Source of the DNA: Planctomycetota bacterium
Lineage (GTDB): Bacteria; Planctomycetota; UBA1135; JAKEFM01
Assembly: GCA_022616055.1 (NCBI GenBank)
Contig: JAKEFM010000056.1
Coordinates: forward strand, 1-48,684
Length of the DNA: 48,684 nucleotides
Direction of reading: 5' to 3'
This document shows, one piece after another, positions 24,781-33,240 of this stretch; within the stretch, counting starts at the first letter, position 1, and every line of letters begins with the position of its first letter. The position numbers and the translations under genes were made by a program. The notes below the pieces were generated by a model. It searched no databases. It had not been told where the DNA came from and saw only the letters and a program-made list of their open reading frames with translations.

Positions 24781-26646
24781 CTACGGCTGGAACGTGATCG
24801 CGAGGCCGTCCGAGAGGACGAGCGGAAGCGCCGTCAGCGGCGAGCCCGGGTCCGGGAAGACGAACGCCTGCAGGTAGAGCGTCCCCCCTGGCAGCGCCCC
24901 CGCCAGCGAGGGGAGCGCGAGCGTGCGCTGGCCGTTGCACGGGCCCGGTCCCGCCGCGGCCCCCCCGTTCGTGATGCCGATGTCGTTCAGCGACCAGCAG
25001 GGACCCCCGCCCAGGATCGTCCCCGCGTCGATCGGCCACGGCGGTCCCGACGTCGCCCCGATCGCGACCATCACGAACGCCCCGCCGAGGACCCGGTCGA
25101 TCGTGACCGCGAAGGGGCCCGCCCCCGTCACGCTCGCCGTCCCTCCGTTCCACCCCATCCGCGGCGCACATCCCCCGCTCCCCACGCACGGCGCCGGCGG
25201 GTCGATCGGGTCGAGCCCCACGCTGTGCCGGCGCACCGCCAGGGCGTCGATCGTCAGCGGCCGGACCGAGGCGTTGTCCACCACGAACTCCCGCGTCTGG
25301 AAGTAGACCGTCCCGATCCCCGGCTGCGAGAGCGTCCCCGCGAACGACGTCCCGTCGTTCGCCCCGAGCGTCCCTCCGAACCACCCCTCCACCCGGTTCC
25401 CGTTCACCCGCAGCCGCAGCCTCTGCCAGCCGTCGTTCACCCCGGCGGCGATCGCCACCGACCCGAGCACGATGTTGTCCGTTCCGCCGTCGTTCTCGTC
25501 GACGAGGTACAGGGCCGCGCTCGTCACCCCGATCGGGTTCGTGTAGTGCACGAACGTCCACGCCACGCCCGTGTTCGGGTCCACGAGCCCCGCCACCCCC
25601 GAGCCCGCGAGGAGGCCTCCCGGGTCGGGATGGTTCCCGAAGGAGTCCGAGGTCCCCTGGAGTCCGAGGCTCCAGGTCTCGACCTGCGCGAGGAGGGAGG
25701 GGGGATGGGGGTCGGCGTCGAGGTAGACGTAGGCCTCGACCTCGACCTGGTCGGTCGGCGACTGGAGGAGGATCCCCGCGTTCCCGCCGCCGCCCGGATC
25801 CCCGAAGACGAGGGCGTTTCCCCCCTGCGGCGAGGCGGGGATGACGTTCGGATTCGACGGCCCCCCGAAAGGGGGGACCACGGGGCCGACCGCCGCCGGG
25901 TCGACGACGATCGGATCCACGAACGATCCGCGCCAGAGCGGCGAGGGGGTCCCCGGAGAGGAGGCGTCGAAGTCCTCCGAGATCGGGAGAGCCGAGGGAA
26001 GGGAGTCGTTCGAGGCGCCCGGCGTCCACGGGAGGAGGGCGAAGTCGCGCCCGTTGTTCCCGGTGTCGCGGCCGTTGCGCACCCGCGAGAGGCTCAGGAG
26101 CTGGGCCCCGTAGGGCGGAACGAGGCCGTCGACGAGGAGATGGTTCCCGTGGATCCCCGGCCCCTCGGCCACGATCGAGAGGGGGAAGCAGGCGTTCTCC
26201 TTGTTCGTCTCGTACGCCACGGCGTCGACGACGTTCCCGAGCGCGTCCCGCAGGCGGATCCACTCCTCGTCGTTCTCGAAGGCCCCCGCGAGGAGGGGCT
26301 GCGGGATGATCTGATTCACGCCCGGGATGGTGGCTCCCACCCCGAGCACCCAGGTCCCGCCCGGCGCGAGGACCGTCCCGGCCGGGATCGTGAAGTCCGG
26401 GTTGGTGTTCGTCGCCACCGCGCACCCGGGCGTGCAGGACACCTGGCAGGCGGTCGGGGAGTCCCCGCACTCGACGCTCCAGCCGGAGATGTCGACGGGA
26501 GAGGTGCCGGCATTGAGGAGCTCGACGAACTCGTGGGTGTCGGCGTCGTGGTCGTCGTAGACGATCTCGTTGAGGACGACCTGGCCGGCGGCCGGGGCCG
26601 GGGCGAGGAGGAGGAACGGCAGGACAACGAGTCGGCGGCTGGACAT
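24781..26646 (-). CDS. Secreted lamin-tail-domain (LTD) protein with C-terminal module
   Basis: The 621-residue product has a signal peptide (about 1-22, AAGQ). Residues 23-150 form an LTD domain: VVLNEIVYDD, then EFVELLNAG, DISGWSVECG and a Gly/Trp-rich strand (GGTWVLGVGATIPG). A central concanavalin-like beta region follows (about 195-455). The last 140 residues hold the shared module, opening CVGSGGCAPR and ending LSDGLAITFQP. The ATG has an AAGGAG ribosome binding site about 7 bases upstream and an AGGTTA-type box (TAACCT on the minus strand, 26691-26696). LTD proteins of this kind are often secreted nucleases or surface proteins, but no catalytic residues were seen here. Confidence 0.8.
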   Translation of the reverse strand: MSSRRLVVLPFLLLAPAPAAGQVVLNEIVYDDHDADTHEFVELLNAGTSPVDISGWSVECGDSPTACQVSCTPGCAVATNTNPDFTIPAGTVLAPGGTWVLGVGATIPGVNQIIPQPLLAGAFENDEEWIRLRDALGNVVDAVAYETNKENACFPLSIVAEGPGIHGNHLLVDGLVPPYGAQLLSLSRVRNGRDTGNNGRDFALLPWTPGASNDSLPSALPISEDFDASSPGTPSPLWRGSFVDPIVVDPAAVGPVVPPFGGPSNPNVIPASPQGGNALVFGDPGGGGNAGILLQSPTDQVEVEAYVYLDADPHPPSLLAQVETWSLGLQGTSDSFGNHPDPGGLLAGSGVAGLVDPNTGVAWTFVHYTNPIGVTSAALYLVDENDGGTDNIVLGSVAIAAGVNDGWQRLRLRVNGNRVEGWFGGTLGANDGTSFAGTLSQPGIGTVYFQTREFVVDNASVRPLTIDALAVRRHSVGLDPIDPPAPCVGSGGCAPRMGWNGGTASVTGAGPFAVTIDRVLGGAFVMVAIGATSGPPWPIDAGTILGGGPCWSLNDIGITNGGAAAGPGPCNGQRTLALPSLAGALPGGTLYLQAFVFPDPGSPLTALPLVLSDGLAITFQP

Positions 26647-26883
26647 CGGCGACTCCTTGCGCGCGGGGCGCGAATCCCTGGGATCGCGGGGAGGTTAGGG
26701 GGTCCCCTCCGCGAGGTCAACCGCGGCGGGACGCGCGAGGCGGCGCGGAAGATCCACCTCCTCGTCACGTCGCCTTCGCGCGCGAGGGGGAGCCGCCCCG
26801 GATCGGGGACCCGGGCCGGGCGCCGAGGGGCCATCTCGACGAGATCTCAACGCGCTCCACGGCGGGTCTTTACAAGGCCTGGG

Positions 26884-26889
26884 TAGGAT
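26884..26889 (+). promoter_or_regulatory. Candidate -10 box (TAGGAT)
   Basis: TAGGAT lies 33 bases before the GTG at 26917. It would drive the tandem thymidylate-kinase/ppx/sixA cluster. The rest of the 270-base gap 26647-26916 holds nothing I can recognise. Confidence 0.35.
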
Positions 26890-26916
26890 CTCCCTTCGGA
26901 GAGGCCGGGCGCGAAC

Positions 26917-27729
26917 GTGGGGCATCGTGACGGGGTCGACGTGGAGATCTTCTCGGGCAAGTCGATGGCGGTCGATCGGAGCGCCGAGGCCCTCGCGCGA
27001 GGGGCCTTCGGGGAGGCCGCGCCCCGGACGGCGGAAGACCCCCTCGCCTGGCCCGATCCGAGGGCGGTCCGCGGGAAGCTGATCGCGGTCGAGGGGATCG
27101 ACGGCTCGGGCAAGTCGACCCAGGTCTACCTCCTCAAGCGCTGGCTCGAGTCGACGGGCCACCGGGTCTTCTTCACGGAGTGGAACTCCTCCGACCTCGT
27201 GCGGGAGGCGACGCGGCGCGGGAAGAGGGAGAACCTCCTCACCGCGACGACCTTCTGCCTCATCCACGCGACGGACTTCGCCGACCGCTACGAGCGACAG
27301 ATCCTGCCCCTCCTCCGCGCGGGCTACGTCGTGCTCTGCGACCGCTACTCCTACACCGCCTTCGCCCGCGACGTCGTGCGCGGCGTGGACCCGGCGTGGG
27401 TGCGGAGCCTCTACTCGTTCGCCATCCGCCCGGACGTCACCTTCTACTTCCAGGTCCCGGTCGACCTCGCCCTCCTCCGGATCCTCGCCCGAGGGGAGAG
27501 GCTGAAGTACCACGAGGCCGGGATGGACCTCGGGCTCTCGACCGACGTCCGGGAGTCGTTCCGGATCTTCCAGTCCCGGATCGACGCGGAGTACCGCAAG
27601 ATGGCGGAGGAGTTCGGCTTCCTCGTCGTCGAGGCGACGCGATCCGCCCACGCGCAGCAGGCGGAGGTCCGGGCCGCCATCCAGAAGCGTCTCGACCTCC
27701 CCTCCTTCCGCTGGAATTCCCCGGAATGA
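26917..27729 (+). CDS. Thymidylate kinase-like P-loop protein (intact Walker A)
   Basis: The 270-residue product is of the thymidylate kinase fold: Walker A GIDGSGKST (60-68, K66), DRYSYTAFARD near 138-148, and a lid-like EAGMDLGLS segment. An N-terminal extension of about 50 residues is absent from standard Tmk and has a weakly similar, shorter counterpart in the next gene. GTG 26917 is taken as start; GTG 26941 and ATG 26965 are alternatives. It overlaps the next gene by ATGA. The presence of Ppx and SixA downstream suggests a role in nucleotide or polyphosphate metabolism rather than routine dTMP phosphorylation; this is inference. Confidence 0.78.
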   Translation: MGHRDGVDVEIFSGKSMAVDRSAEALARGAFGEAAPRTAEDPLAWPDPRAVRGKLIAVEGIDGSGKSTQVYLLKRWLESTGHRVFFTEWNSSDLVREATRRGKRENLLTATTFCLIHATDFADRYERQILPLLRAGYVVLCDRYSYTAFARDVVRGVDPAWVRSLYSFAIRPDVTFYFQVPVDLALLRILARGERLKYHEAGMDLGLSTDVRESFRIFQSRIDAEYRKMAEEFGFLVVEATRSAHAQQAEVRAAIQKRLDLPSFRWNSPE

Positions 27730-28418
27730 GGGCGCTGCGCTTCGACGGCCGCCCCGTCGCCGGGAACGGCCCGGCGGAGATCCTCCCGGGCCGGCTGGTC
27801 GTCGTCGAGGGGGCCGACGGGTCGGGCCGATCGACGCAGATCAGCCTCCTCAAGCAGCGGCTCGAGGCCGGGGGATGGCCCGTCGTCGACGTCGGGCTGC
27901 GCCGTTCCGGCCTCGTCGGCCCGGAGATCGAGCGGGCGAAGAAGGGGAACGTCCTCGGCCCGACGACCCGCAGCCTCTACTACGCCACCGACTTCGCCGA
28001 CCAGCTCGAGAACCGCGTCCTCCCCGCCCTGCGGGCCGGGTTCGTCGTCCTCGCCGACCGGTACGTCTACACCCTCATGGCCCGGGACGTCGTCCGCGGA
28101 GCGAGCCCCGAGTGGCTGGAGTCCCTCTACGGGATCGCGCTCGTCCCCTCCGCGGTCTTCTATCTCCAGGTCTCCCCCCAGGCGCTCGTCGAGCGCAACT
28201 TCCACCGCAGCCCCACCCTCGACTACTGGGAATCGGGGATGGACCTCGGGCTCTCCCGGGACTGGTTCGGGTCCTTCGTCCGCTATCAGCAGCGGATCGA
28301 GGCCGAGTTCCTCCGGATGCGGGAGCGCTACGAGTTCGCCGTGATCGACGGGAATCGCCCGGTCCGCGAGATCGCCCAGGATCTCGCCGCCCGAACCCTG
28401 GCGGTCCTCGGGGAATGA
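27726..28418 (+). CDS. Thymidylate kinase-like protein with Arg in Walker A
   Basis: This 230-residue paralogue of the upstream gene starts by ATGA overlap. Its Walker A reads GADGSGRST (29-37), with R35 replacing the phosphate-binding Lys; the DRYVYTLMARD and ESGMDLGLS motifs are kept. Lys to Arg here usually lowers or removes kinase activity, so it may be a regulatory or structural partner of the intact protein, possibly as a heterodimer. Similar tandem pairs occur elsewhere by my recollection, so the substitution may be a conserved trait. The next gene's in-frame ATG at 28415 overlaps its stop, but a later start there is preferred. Confidence 0.75.
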   Translation: MRALRFDGRPVAGNGPAEILPGRLVVVEGADGSGRSTQISLLKQRLEAGGWPVVDVGLRRSGLVGPEIERAKKGNVLGPTTRSLYYATDFADQLENRVLPALRAGFVVLADRYVYTLMARDVVRGASPEWLESLYGIALVPSAVFYLQVSPQALVERNFHRSPTLDYWESGMDLGLSRDWFGSFVRYQQRIEAEFLRMRERYEFAVIDGNRPVREIAQDLAARTLAVLGE

Positions 28419-28451
28419 ACCGCGGCGGCCCCCGGGCCCTCGCGCCCGCGG

Positions 28452-28457
28452 TAGGCT
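28452..28457 (+). promoter_or_regulatory. Candidate -10 box (TAGGCT) ahead of a leader ORF
   Basis: TAGGCT lies 10 bases before the ATG at 28467, so a transcript would begin at or next to that codon. This suggests that ppx can be transcribed separately from the thymidylate-kinase pair. Confidence 0.3.
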
Positions 28458-28466
28458 CTCGCCACC

Positions 28467-28547
28467 ATGAGAAGGCCCCTCCCCCTCCGCCTCGCGCGCC
28501 GGTTCGCCGGGAGCGCGGACCCGACGCGGCCGGGAGGGTCCCCGTGA
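28467..28547 (+). CDS. Possible 26-residue leader ORF coupled to ppx
   Basis: ATG 28467 opens a 26-codon frame, Arg/Pro-rich (MRRPLPLRLARRF at its start), that ends in TGA overlapping the GTG start of ppx (GTGA, 28544-28547). It is too short for any homology claim. Its end position mirrors the coupled genes of the window. Confidence 0.35.
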   Translation: MRRPLPLRLARRFAGSADPTRPGGSP

Positions 28548-30130
28548 AGCCCCTCCGCCTCGCCGTCATCGACCTCGGGTCGAACTCCGTCCGCCTCCTC
28601 GTCGCCCAGGGGGAGGGGGGCGACCGGTTCCAGATCCTCGACGACGAGAAGGTGACGACGCGCCTCGCCCGGGGCCTCGTCCGGCGGGACCGGCTCGAGC
28701 CCGAGGCGATGGAGGAGACCCTCCGCGCGGTGCGCGACATGCGCGAGATCGCCCGCGGGTACGACGTGCGGCGGATCGCCGGCGTCGCGACGAGCGCCGT
28801 CCGCCGGGCGAAGAACGGCCCGGCGTTCCTCCGTCGGATCCGGGAGGAGACGGGGATCCCGTTCCGCGCGATCCCGGGGGAGGAGGAGGCGCGCCTCGCC
28901 TTTCGCAGCGCCCTCTCCCACTTCCCCTTCGAGGGACGGAGGGTGGCCGTCGCCGACATGGGGGGGGGGAGCCTCGAGGTTGTCCTCGCCCAGGGCGACC
29001 GCATCGAGCGGACGCTCTCCCTCGACCTCGGCGCGGTCCTCCTGACCGAGCGGTTCCTCGGGTCGAAGCGGATCGGCGGGCGAGCCCTGCGCCGGCTCGA
29101 GCGGCACGTCCGCCGGACCCTCTCGGACGCGCTCGGCCGGAACGGACGGCGCGGGCTGAGGCCGCCCGACCTCTTCGTCGCCTCCGGGGGAACGCTCACC
29201 TCGATGGCCCGGATGCTCGTCGCGATGCGGCAGGGTGCCCAGGCCGACCGCCGGATCCACGGGATGGTGCTGCGGCGGGCGGCGGTGCGGCAGCTCCTCG
29301 AGTTCCTCGCCTCCTGCGACGCCGAGGCGCGCCGTCACGTCCCGGGCCTCTCTCCCGACCGCGCCGACATCATCGTCGCGGGCGTCTGCGTCGTCGCGGA
29401 GATCCTGCGCGCGCTGCGGGTGGAGGAGGTCCTCGTGAACGGGAACGGCGTCCGCGAGGGGCTGATGGTCGAGATGCTCGATCGGCTGGGCCGGGGGCGG
29501 CCCGCCTCGGCGAGCGGACCCCGCAGCCGAAGCGAGCTGCGCGAGGAGAGCGCGCGCGCCCTCGCCGTCGCCTGCCGACGAGACCCGGCCCACCTCGAGC
29601 AGGTCCGCCGGCTCGCCCTCCAGCTCTTCGACGCCCTGCGCCCGCTCCACGACCTCGGGGAGGCCGACCGCGAGATCCTCGGGGCGGCGGCCCTCCTCCA
29701 CGACGTCGGCTACGTCGTCGGCCACGAGGACCACCACAAGCACGCCTACCACCTGATCCGGCACGCCGACCTGCGCGGGTTCTCCGACCGGGAGATCGAG
29801 ATCCTGGCGAACGTCGCGCGCTACTACCGGGGACGCCCGCCGCGGGCGCGGCACCGCAACTTCGCCCTGCTCCGGAAGCCCGATCGCGCCGTCGTGCGGC
29901 GGCTGGCGGCGCTCCTGCGCCTGGCCGACGGCCTCGACCGGGCGCGCCGGGGCGTCGTCCGGGGGGTCGCCGCGGACCTGCGCGACTCCCAGGTCACCCT
30001 CCGCGTCCGCTCCCCGGTCGCGCCCGCCGTCGAGCTGACCGAGGCGCGCCGCCGCGCGGACCTTTTCGAGGACGAGTTCGACGTCGCCCTCCGGATCGTC
30101 CGGTCGGGTGCGCCCCGGAGGTCCCGGTGA
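28544..30130 (+). CDS. ppx: Ppx/GppA phosphatase with C-terminal HD domain
   Basis: The 528-residue product combines an exopolyphosphatase/pppGpp phosphatase domain (actin-like fold; VIDLGSNSVRLLV at 9-21, ADMGGGSLEVVLAQ near 139-152, VNGNGVREGL near 301) with an HD domain whose metal site starts at H386-D387 (LLHDVGYVVGHEDHHKH). The enzyme removes terminal phosphates from polyphosphate or pppGpp in the cytoplasm. GTG 28544 follows GGGAGG (28532-28537). ATG 28415 is in frame and overlaps the previous stop, but the 43 extra residues are Pro/Arg-rich and look non-coding. It ends by GTGA overlap with sixA. Confidence 0.9.
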   Translation: MKPLRLAVIDLGSNSVRLLVAQGEGGDRFQILDDEKVTTRLARGLVRRDRLEPEAMEETLRAVRDMREIARGYDVRRIAGVATSAVRRAKNGPAFLRRIREETGIPFRAIPGEEEARLAFRSALSHFPFEGRRVAVADMGGGSLEVVLAQGDRIERTLSLDLGAVLLTERFLGSKRIGGRALRRLERHVRRTLSDALGRNGRRGLRPPDLFVASGGTLTSMARMLVAMRQGAQADRRIHGMVLRRAAVRQLLEFLASCDAEARRHVPGLSPDRADIIVAGVCVVAEILRALRVEEVLVNGNGVREGLMVEMLDRLGRGRPASASGPRSRSELREESARALAVACRRDPAHLEQVRRLALQLFDALRPLHDLGEADREILGAAALLHDVGYVVGHEDHHKHAYHLIRHADLRGFSDREIEILANVARYYRGRPPRARHRNFALLRKPDRAVVRRLAALLRLADGLDRARRGVVRGVAADLRDSQVTLRVRSPVAPAVELTEARRRADLFEDEFDVALRIVRSGAPRRSR

Positions 30131-30645
30131 AGGAGACCCGGCGGCTCTGGCTCGTCCGCCACGCGATCGCGGCAGACCGCGCGGATCCGGCAGAGGACGA
30201 CGCGCAGCGGGCGCTCACGCCCGGGGGTCGCAAGAGATTCGCGCGCGCGGCCCGGGGACTGCGGATCGCCGGCCTCGCTCCGGACCTGCTCGTCTCGAGC
30301 CCGCTCGTCCGCGCCGTCCAGACGGCCAAGATCCTCGCCTCCGCGTACCCCGACCTGCCTCCCGTCCTCCTCTGCGACGCCCTCGCTCCCGGGGGGTCGA
30401 CGGAGGGGGTCCTCGACTTCCTCAAGAAGGCGGCCCGCTGGAGCGAGGCGGTCCTCGTCGGGCACATGCCCGATCTCGGCAGGCTCCTCGCGGACCTCGC
30501 CGGGTCCCCGGGGGGACTCCAGGTCGACTTCCGGAAGGGGGGCGCCGCCCTCGTCGAGCTTCCGGCCTCCGCCCGCAAGGGGACGCTGCGCCTCCTCCTC
30601 TCGCCGCGGATCCTCCGCCGCCTCCGGCCGCCGAAGGCTCGCTGA
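30127..30645 (+). CDS. sixA: SixA-type phosphohistidine phosphatase
   Basis: The 172-residue product is a small histidine-phosphatase-superfamily protein: the RH motif LVRHA (R11, H12), a second conserved region SSPLVRAVQTA (58-68) and a distal VGHMPDL. The length and order match SixA, which removes phosphate from His residues of phosphotransfer proteins. Coupling to ppx (GTGA, 30127-30130) is a known arrangement in polyphosphate clusters, often with CHAD or Ppk genes, neither of which is present here. Start codon is GTG. Confidence 0.85.
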   Translation: MKETRRLWLVRHAIAADRADPAEDDAQRALTPGGRKRFARAARGLRIAGLAPDLLVSSPLVRAVQTAKILASAYPDLPPVLLCDALAPGGSTEGVLDFLKKAARWSEAVLVGHMPDLGRLLADLAGSPGGLQVDFRKGGAALVELPASARKGTLRLLLSPRILRRLRPPKAR

Positions 30646-30699
30646 AGCCTTCGCGCAACCTTCAACCTCCCTGCACGCGCGCGGAGATCGTGCCGCGCC

Positions 30700-30873
30700 A
30701 TGCCTCCCCTCCTCCCCGACGTGATCGGGTCCCTGCCCTTTGCGCTCGCCTCGGCCTTCCCCGGCGACCGCCTGCCGCGGCCGGGGCGGATCCTCCTCGC
30801 CGGGCTCGCGATCCTCTTCTTCGCGCGCGTCCTGCGGCGCGCGCTCCGGCGCCGCCTCGCCGTCCGCCCCTGA
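30700..30873 (+). CDS. Possible small membrane protein
   Basis: A 57-residue frame from ATG 30700 has one hydrophobic stretch (LLAGLAILFFARVL, about 32-45) followed by an Arg-rich tail. The topology suits a small single-pass protein, but there is no close ribosome binding site and no recognisable family. It ends 4 bases before the convergent stop of metE. Confidence 0.35.
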   Translation: MPPLLPDVIGSLPFALASAFPGDRLPRPGRILLAGLAILFFARVLRRALRRRLAVRP

Positions 30874-30877
30874 CGGA

Positions 30878-33169
30878 CTAGCCGGCCGGGGCCGCCGCGC
30901 GCATCTTCTTGGCGGCGGCGACGAGGTTCGCGAGGGCGGGCTTCACCTCCTCCCAGGTCCTCGTCTTCAGTCCGCAGTCGGGGTTGACCCAGATCTGGCG
31001 GGGGTCGAGGACCTTCGCCGCGCTCTCGAGGAGGGAGACGATCTCCTCCGTCGCCGGCACCCGCGGGGAGTGGATGTCGTACACGCCGGGGCCGATCTCG
31101 TTCGGATAGCGGAAGCGCTCGAACCCCTGGAGGAGCTCCATCCTCGAGCGGGAGGCCTCGACGGAGATCACGTCGGCGTCCATGGCCGCGATCGCCTCGA
31201 GGATCTCGTTGAACTCCGAGTAGCACATGTGGGTGTGGATCTGCGTCGCGTCGGCGACCCCGCTCGTCGCGAGGCGGAAGGCGCGCACGGCCCACTCGAG
31301 GTAGGCGGGCCGGTCGGCCCGGCGCAGCGGGAGCCCCTCCCGGATCGCGGGCTCGTCGACCTGGATCGCGGGGATGCCGGCCCGCTCGAGGTCGGCGACC
31401 TCGTCCCGGAGCGCGAGGGCGAGCTGGAAGGCGCTCCGGCTTCGCGGCTGGTCGTCCCGCACGAAGGACCACTGGAGGATCGTGACGGGGCCCGTCAGCA
31501 TCCCCTTCACGGGGCGCTTCGCCGCCGACTGCGCGAAGCGCGACCAGCGCACGGTCATCGGGGCCGGCCGGGCGACGTCGCCGTAGAGGATCGGCGGCTT
31601 CACGCAGCGGGAGCCGTAGGACTGCACCCAGCCGTTCTGCGTGAAGGCGAAGCCGGCGAGCTGCTCGCCGAAGTACTCGACCATGTCGTTGCGCTCGAAC
31701 TCCCCGTGGACGAGGAGGTCGAGGCCCGCCTGCTCCTGCCACTCGATCGTGCGGCGGATCTCCCCCTCGATCAGCCCCTCGTACTGCGTCGTCGTGAGCT
31801 CCCCTTTCTTCCAGCGCGCCCGCCACGAGCGGACCTCCGGCGTCTGCGGGAAGGAGCCGATCGTCGTCGTCGGGAAGGTGGGGAGGCCCAGGCGCTGCGC
31901 CTGCGCCTTGGTCCGTTCCGCGAACGGGTGGCGGCGGCGCGCGTCGGCGTCGCCCACCTTCGCGAGGCGGTCGGCGACCGCTAGATTGTGGATCCGGGGG
32001 GACTTCCCCCGACTCTCCCGGGCCCGCGCGCTCGCCTCGAACGCGTCGGCGGCCGCGGCGCGCCCCTCCGCGAGGGCCCGTCGCAGCGCCGCGACCTCAG
32101 CGAGCTTCTGCTTCGCGAAGGCGAGCCAGGAGCGCAGCTCCCCGTCGAGCCCGATCTCGTCGTCGAGGTCGACGGGGACGTGCAGGAGCGAGCAGGAGGG
32201 GGCGACCCAGACCCGGTCGGCCCCGACCTCTCCCCGGGCCTCCTCGAGGAGCGCGAGCGCCTTCTCGAGGTCGGCGCGCCAGACGTTGCGCCCGTCGATG
32301 ACGCCGAGGGAGAGGATCGTCCCCGGGGAGAGATGGGGGAGAACCTCCCCGAGCTGGCCCGGCGCGCGGCAGAGGTCGAGGTGAAGGGCGGCGACGGGAA
32401 GGGAGGCGACCGCCCCCGCGTTGTCGCGCAGCCCCTCGAAGTAGGTGGCGAGGAGGAGGCGGGGCGCCTTCCTCGCCCCCGCGAGCCCGGCGTAGGCCGC
32501 GGCGAAGAGCGCCCGGTCCTCGTCCGGGAGGTCGAGCACCGCGCACGGCTCGTCGAGCTGCGCCCACTCGGCCCCGGCGCTGCCGAGGCGGGTGAGGACG
32601 TCGGCGTAGCAGGGGAGGAGCCGCTCGAGGGCGGCGCGCCGCTCGACGCCGGGGGAGAGCCCCTTGCCGAGGAGGAGGAAGGAGACGGGGCCGAGGAGGA
32701 CCGGCTTCGTCGCGATCCCGAGCGCCTTCGCCTCCTCGAACTCGTCGAAGGGCTTCGTCGAGGAGATCCGGAACTCCTGCCGGGAGGAGAACTCCGGGAC
32801 GATGTAGTGGTAGTTCGTGTCGAACCACTTCGTCATCTCCATGGCGGCGATGCCGTCCCCGGGGGTGCCGCGCGCCATGGCGAAGTAGGTGGCGAGGTCG
32901 ACCCTCCCGCCGCGCGAGCCGTAGCGCGCCGGCACCGCCCCGAAGAGGGCGCAGGCGTCGAGCACGTGGTCGTAGAGGGAGAAGTCGTTCGAGGGGACGA
33001 GGTCGATCCCCGCCTCCCGCTGGAGCTTCCAGTGCCGCCGGCGCAGGTCCGCCGCCGTGGCGTGGAGGGAGGCGCCGTCGCTGCGGCCGGCCCAGAACGA
33101 CTCGAGCGCCTTCTTCAGTTCGCGATTCTTCCCCACGCGGGGGAAGCCGAGGGTGTGGCTGACGACCAA
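30878..33169 (-). CDS. metE: Cobalamin-independent methionine synthase
   Basis: The 763-residue product is MetE, which transfers a methyl group from 5-methyltetrahydropteroyltriglutamate to homocysteine in the last step of methionine synthesis. The N-terminus reads SHTLGFPRVG as in other MetE proteins, which supports the TTG start at 33169. The zinc ligands are H647, C649, E671 and C732, with exactly the spacing of E. coli (641, 643, 665, 726). The length is typical. A GGAG Shine-Dalgarno lies 6 bases upstream and is part of a hairpin. No riboswitch of a known class was recognised. Confidence 0.96.
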   Translation of the reverse strand: MVVSHTLGFPRVGKNRELKKALESFWAGRSDGASLHATAADLRRRHWKLQREAGIDLVPSNDFSLYDHVLDACALFGAVPARYGSRGGRVDLATYFAMARGTPGDGIAAMEMTKWFDTNYHYIVPEFSSRQEFRISSTKPFDEFEEAKALGIATKPVLLGPVSFLLLGKGLSPGVERRAALERLLPCYADVLTRLGSAGAEWAQLDEPCAVLDLPDEDRALFAAAYAGLAGARKAPRLLLATYFEGLRDNAGAVASLPVAALHLDLCRAPGQLGEVLPHLSPGTILSLGVIDGRNVWRADLEKALALLEEARGEVGADRVWVAPSCSLLHVPVDLDDEIGLDGELRSWLAFAKQKLAEVAALRRALAEGRAAAADAFEASARARESRGKSPRIHNLAVADRLAKVGDADARRRHPFAERTKAQAQRLGLPTFPTTTIGSFPQTPEVRSWRARWKKGELTTTQYEGLIEGEIRRTIEWQEQAGLDLLVHGEFERNDMVEYFGEQLAGFAFTQNGWVQSYGSRCVKPPILYGDVARPAPMTVRWSRFAQSAAKRPVKGMLTGPVTILQWSFVRDDQPRSRSAFQLALALRDEVADLERAGIPAIQVDEPAIREGLPLRRADRPAYLEWAVRAFRLATSGVADATQIHTHMCYSEFNEILEAIAAMDADVISVEASRSRMELLQGFERFRYPNEIGPGVYDIHSPRVPATEEIVSLLESAAKVLDPRQIWVNPDCGLKTRTWEEVKPALANLVAAAKKMRAAAPAG

Positions 33170-33173
33170 GCGG

Positions 33174-33199
33174 GGCTCCAGGGGGAGCCGAGAAGTCTA
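33174..33199 (-). promoter_or_regulatory. metE promoter and SD-sequestering hairpin
   Basis: TAGACT (33194-33199, minus) would start transcription near 33187. A perfect 6-bp hairpin (GGCTCC, loop CCCT, GGAGCC; 33189-33174) would then form the very 5' end of the message, with the Shine-Dalgarno GGAG in its 3' arm, 6 bases before the TTG. It could limit translation. Confidence 0.35.
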
Positions 33200-33240
33200 T
33201 CGCCTCCCTCGCGTCCGCGCGAAACGCGGCCGGCCCGCGG

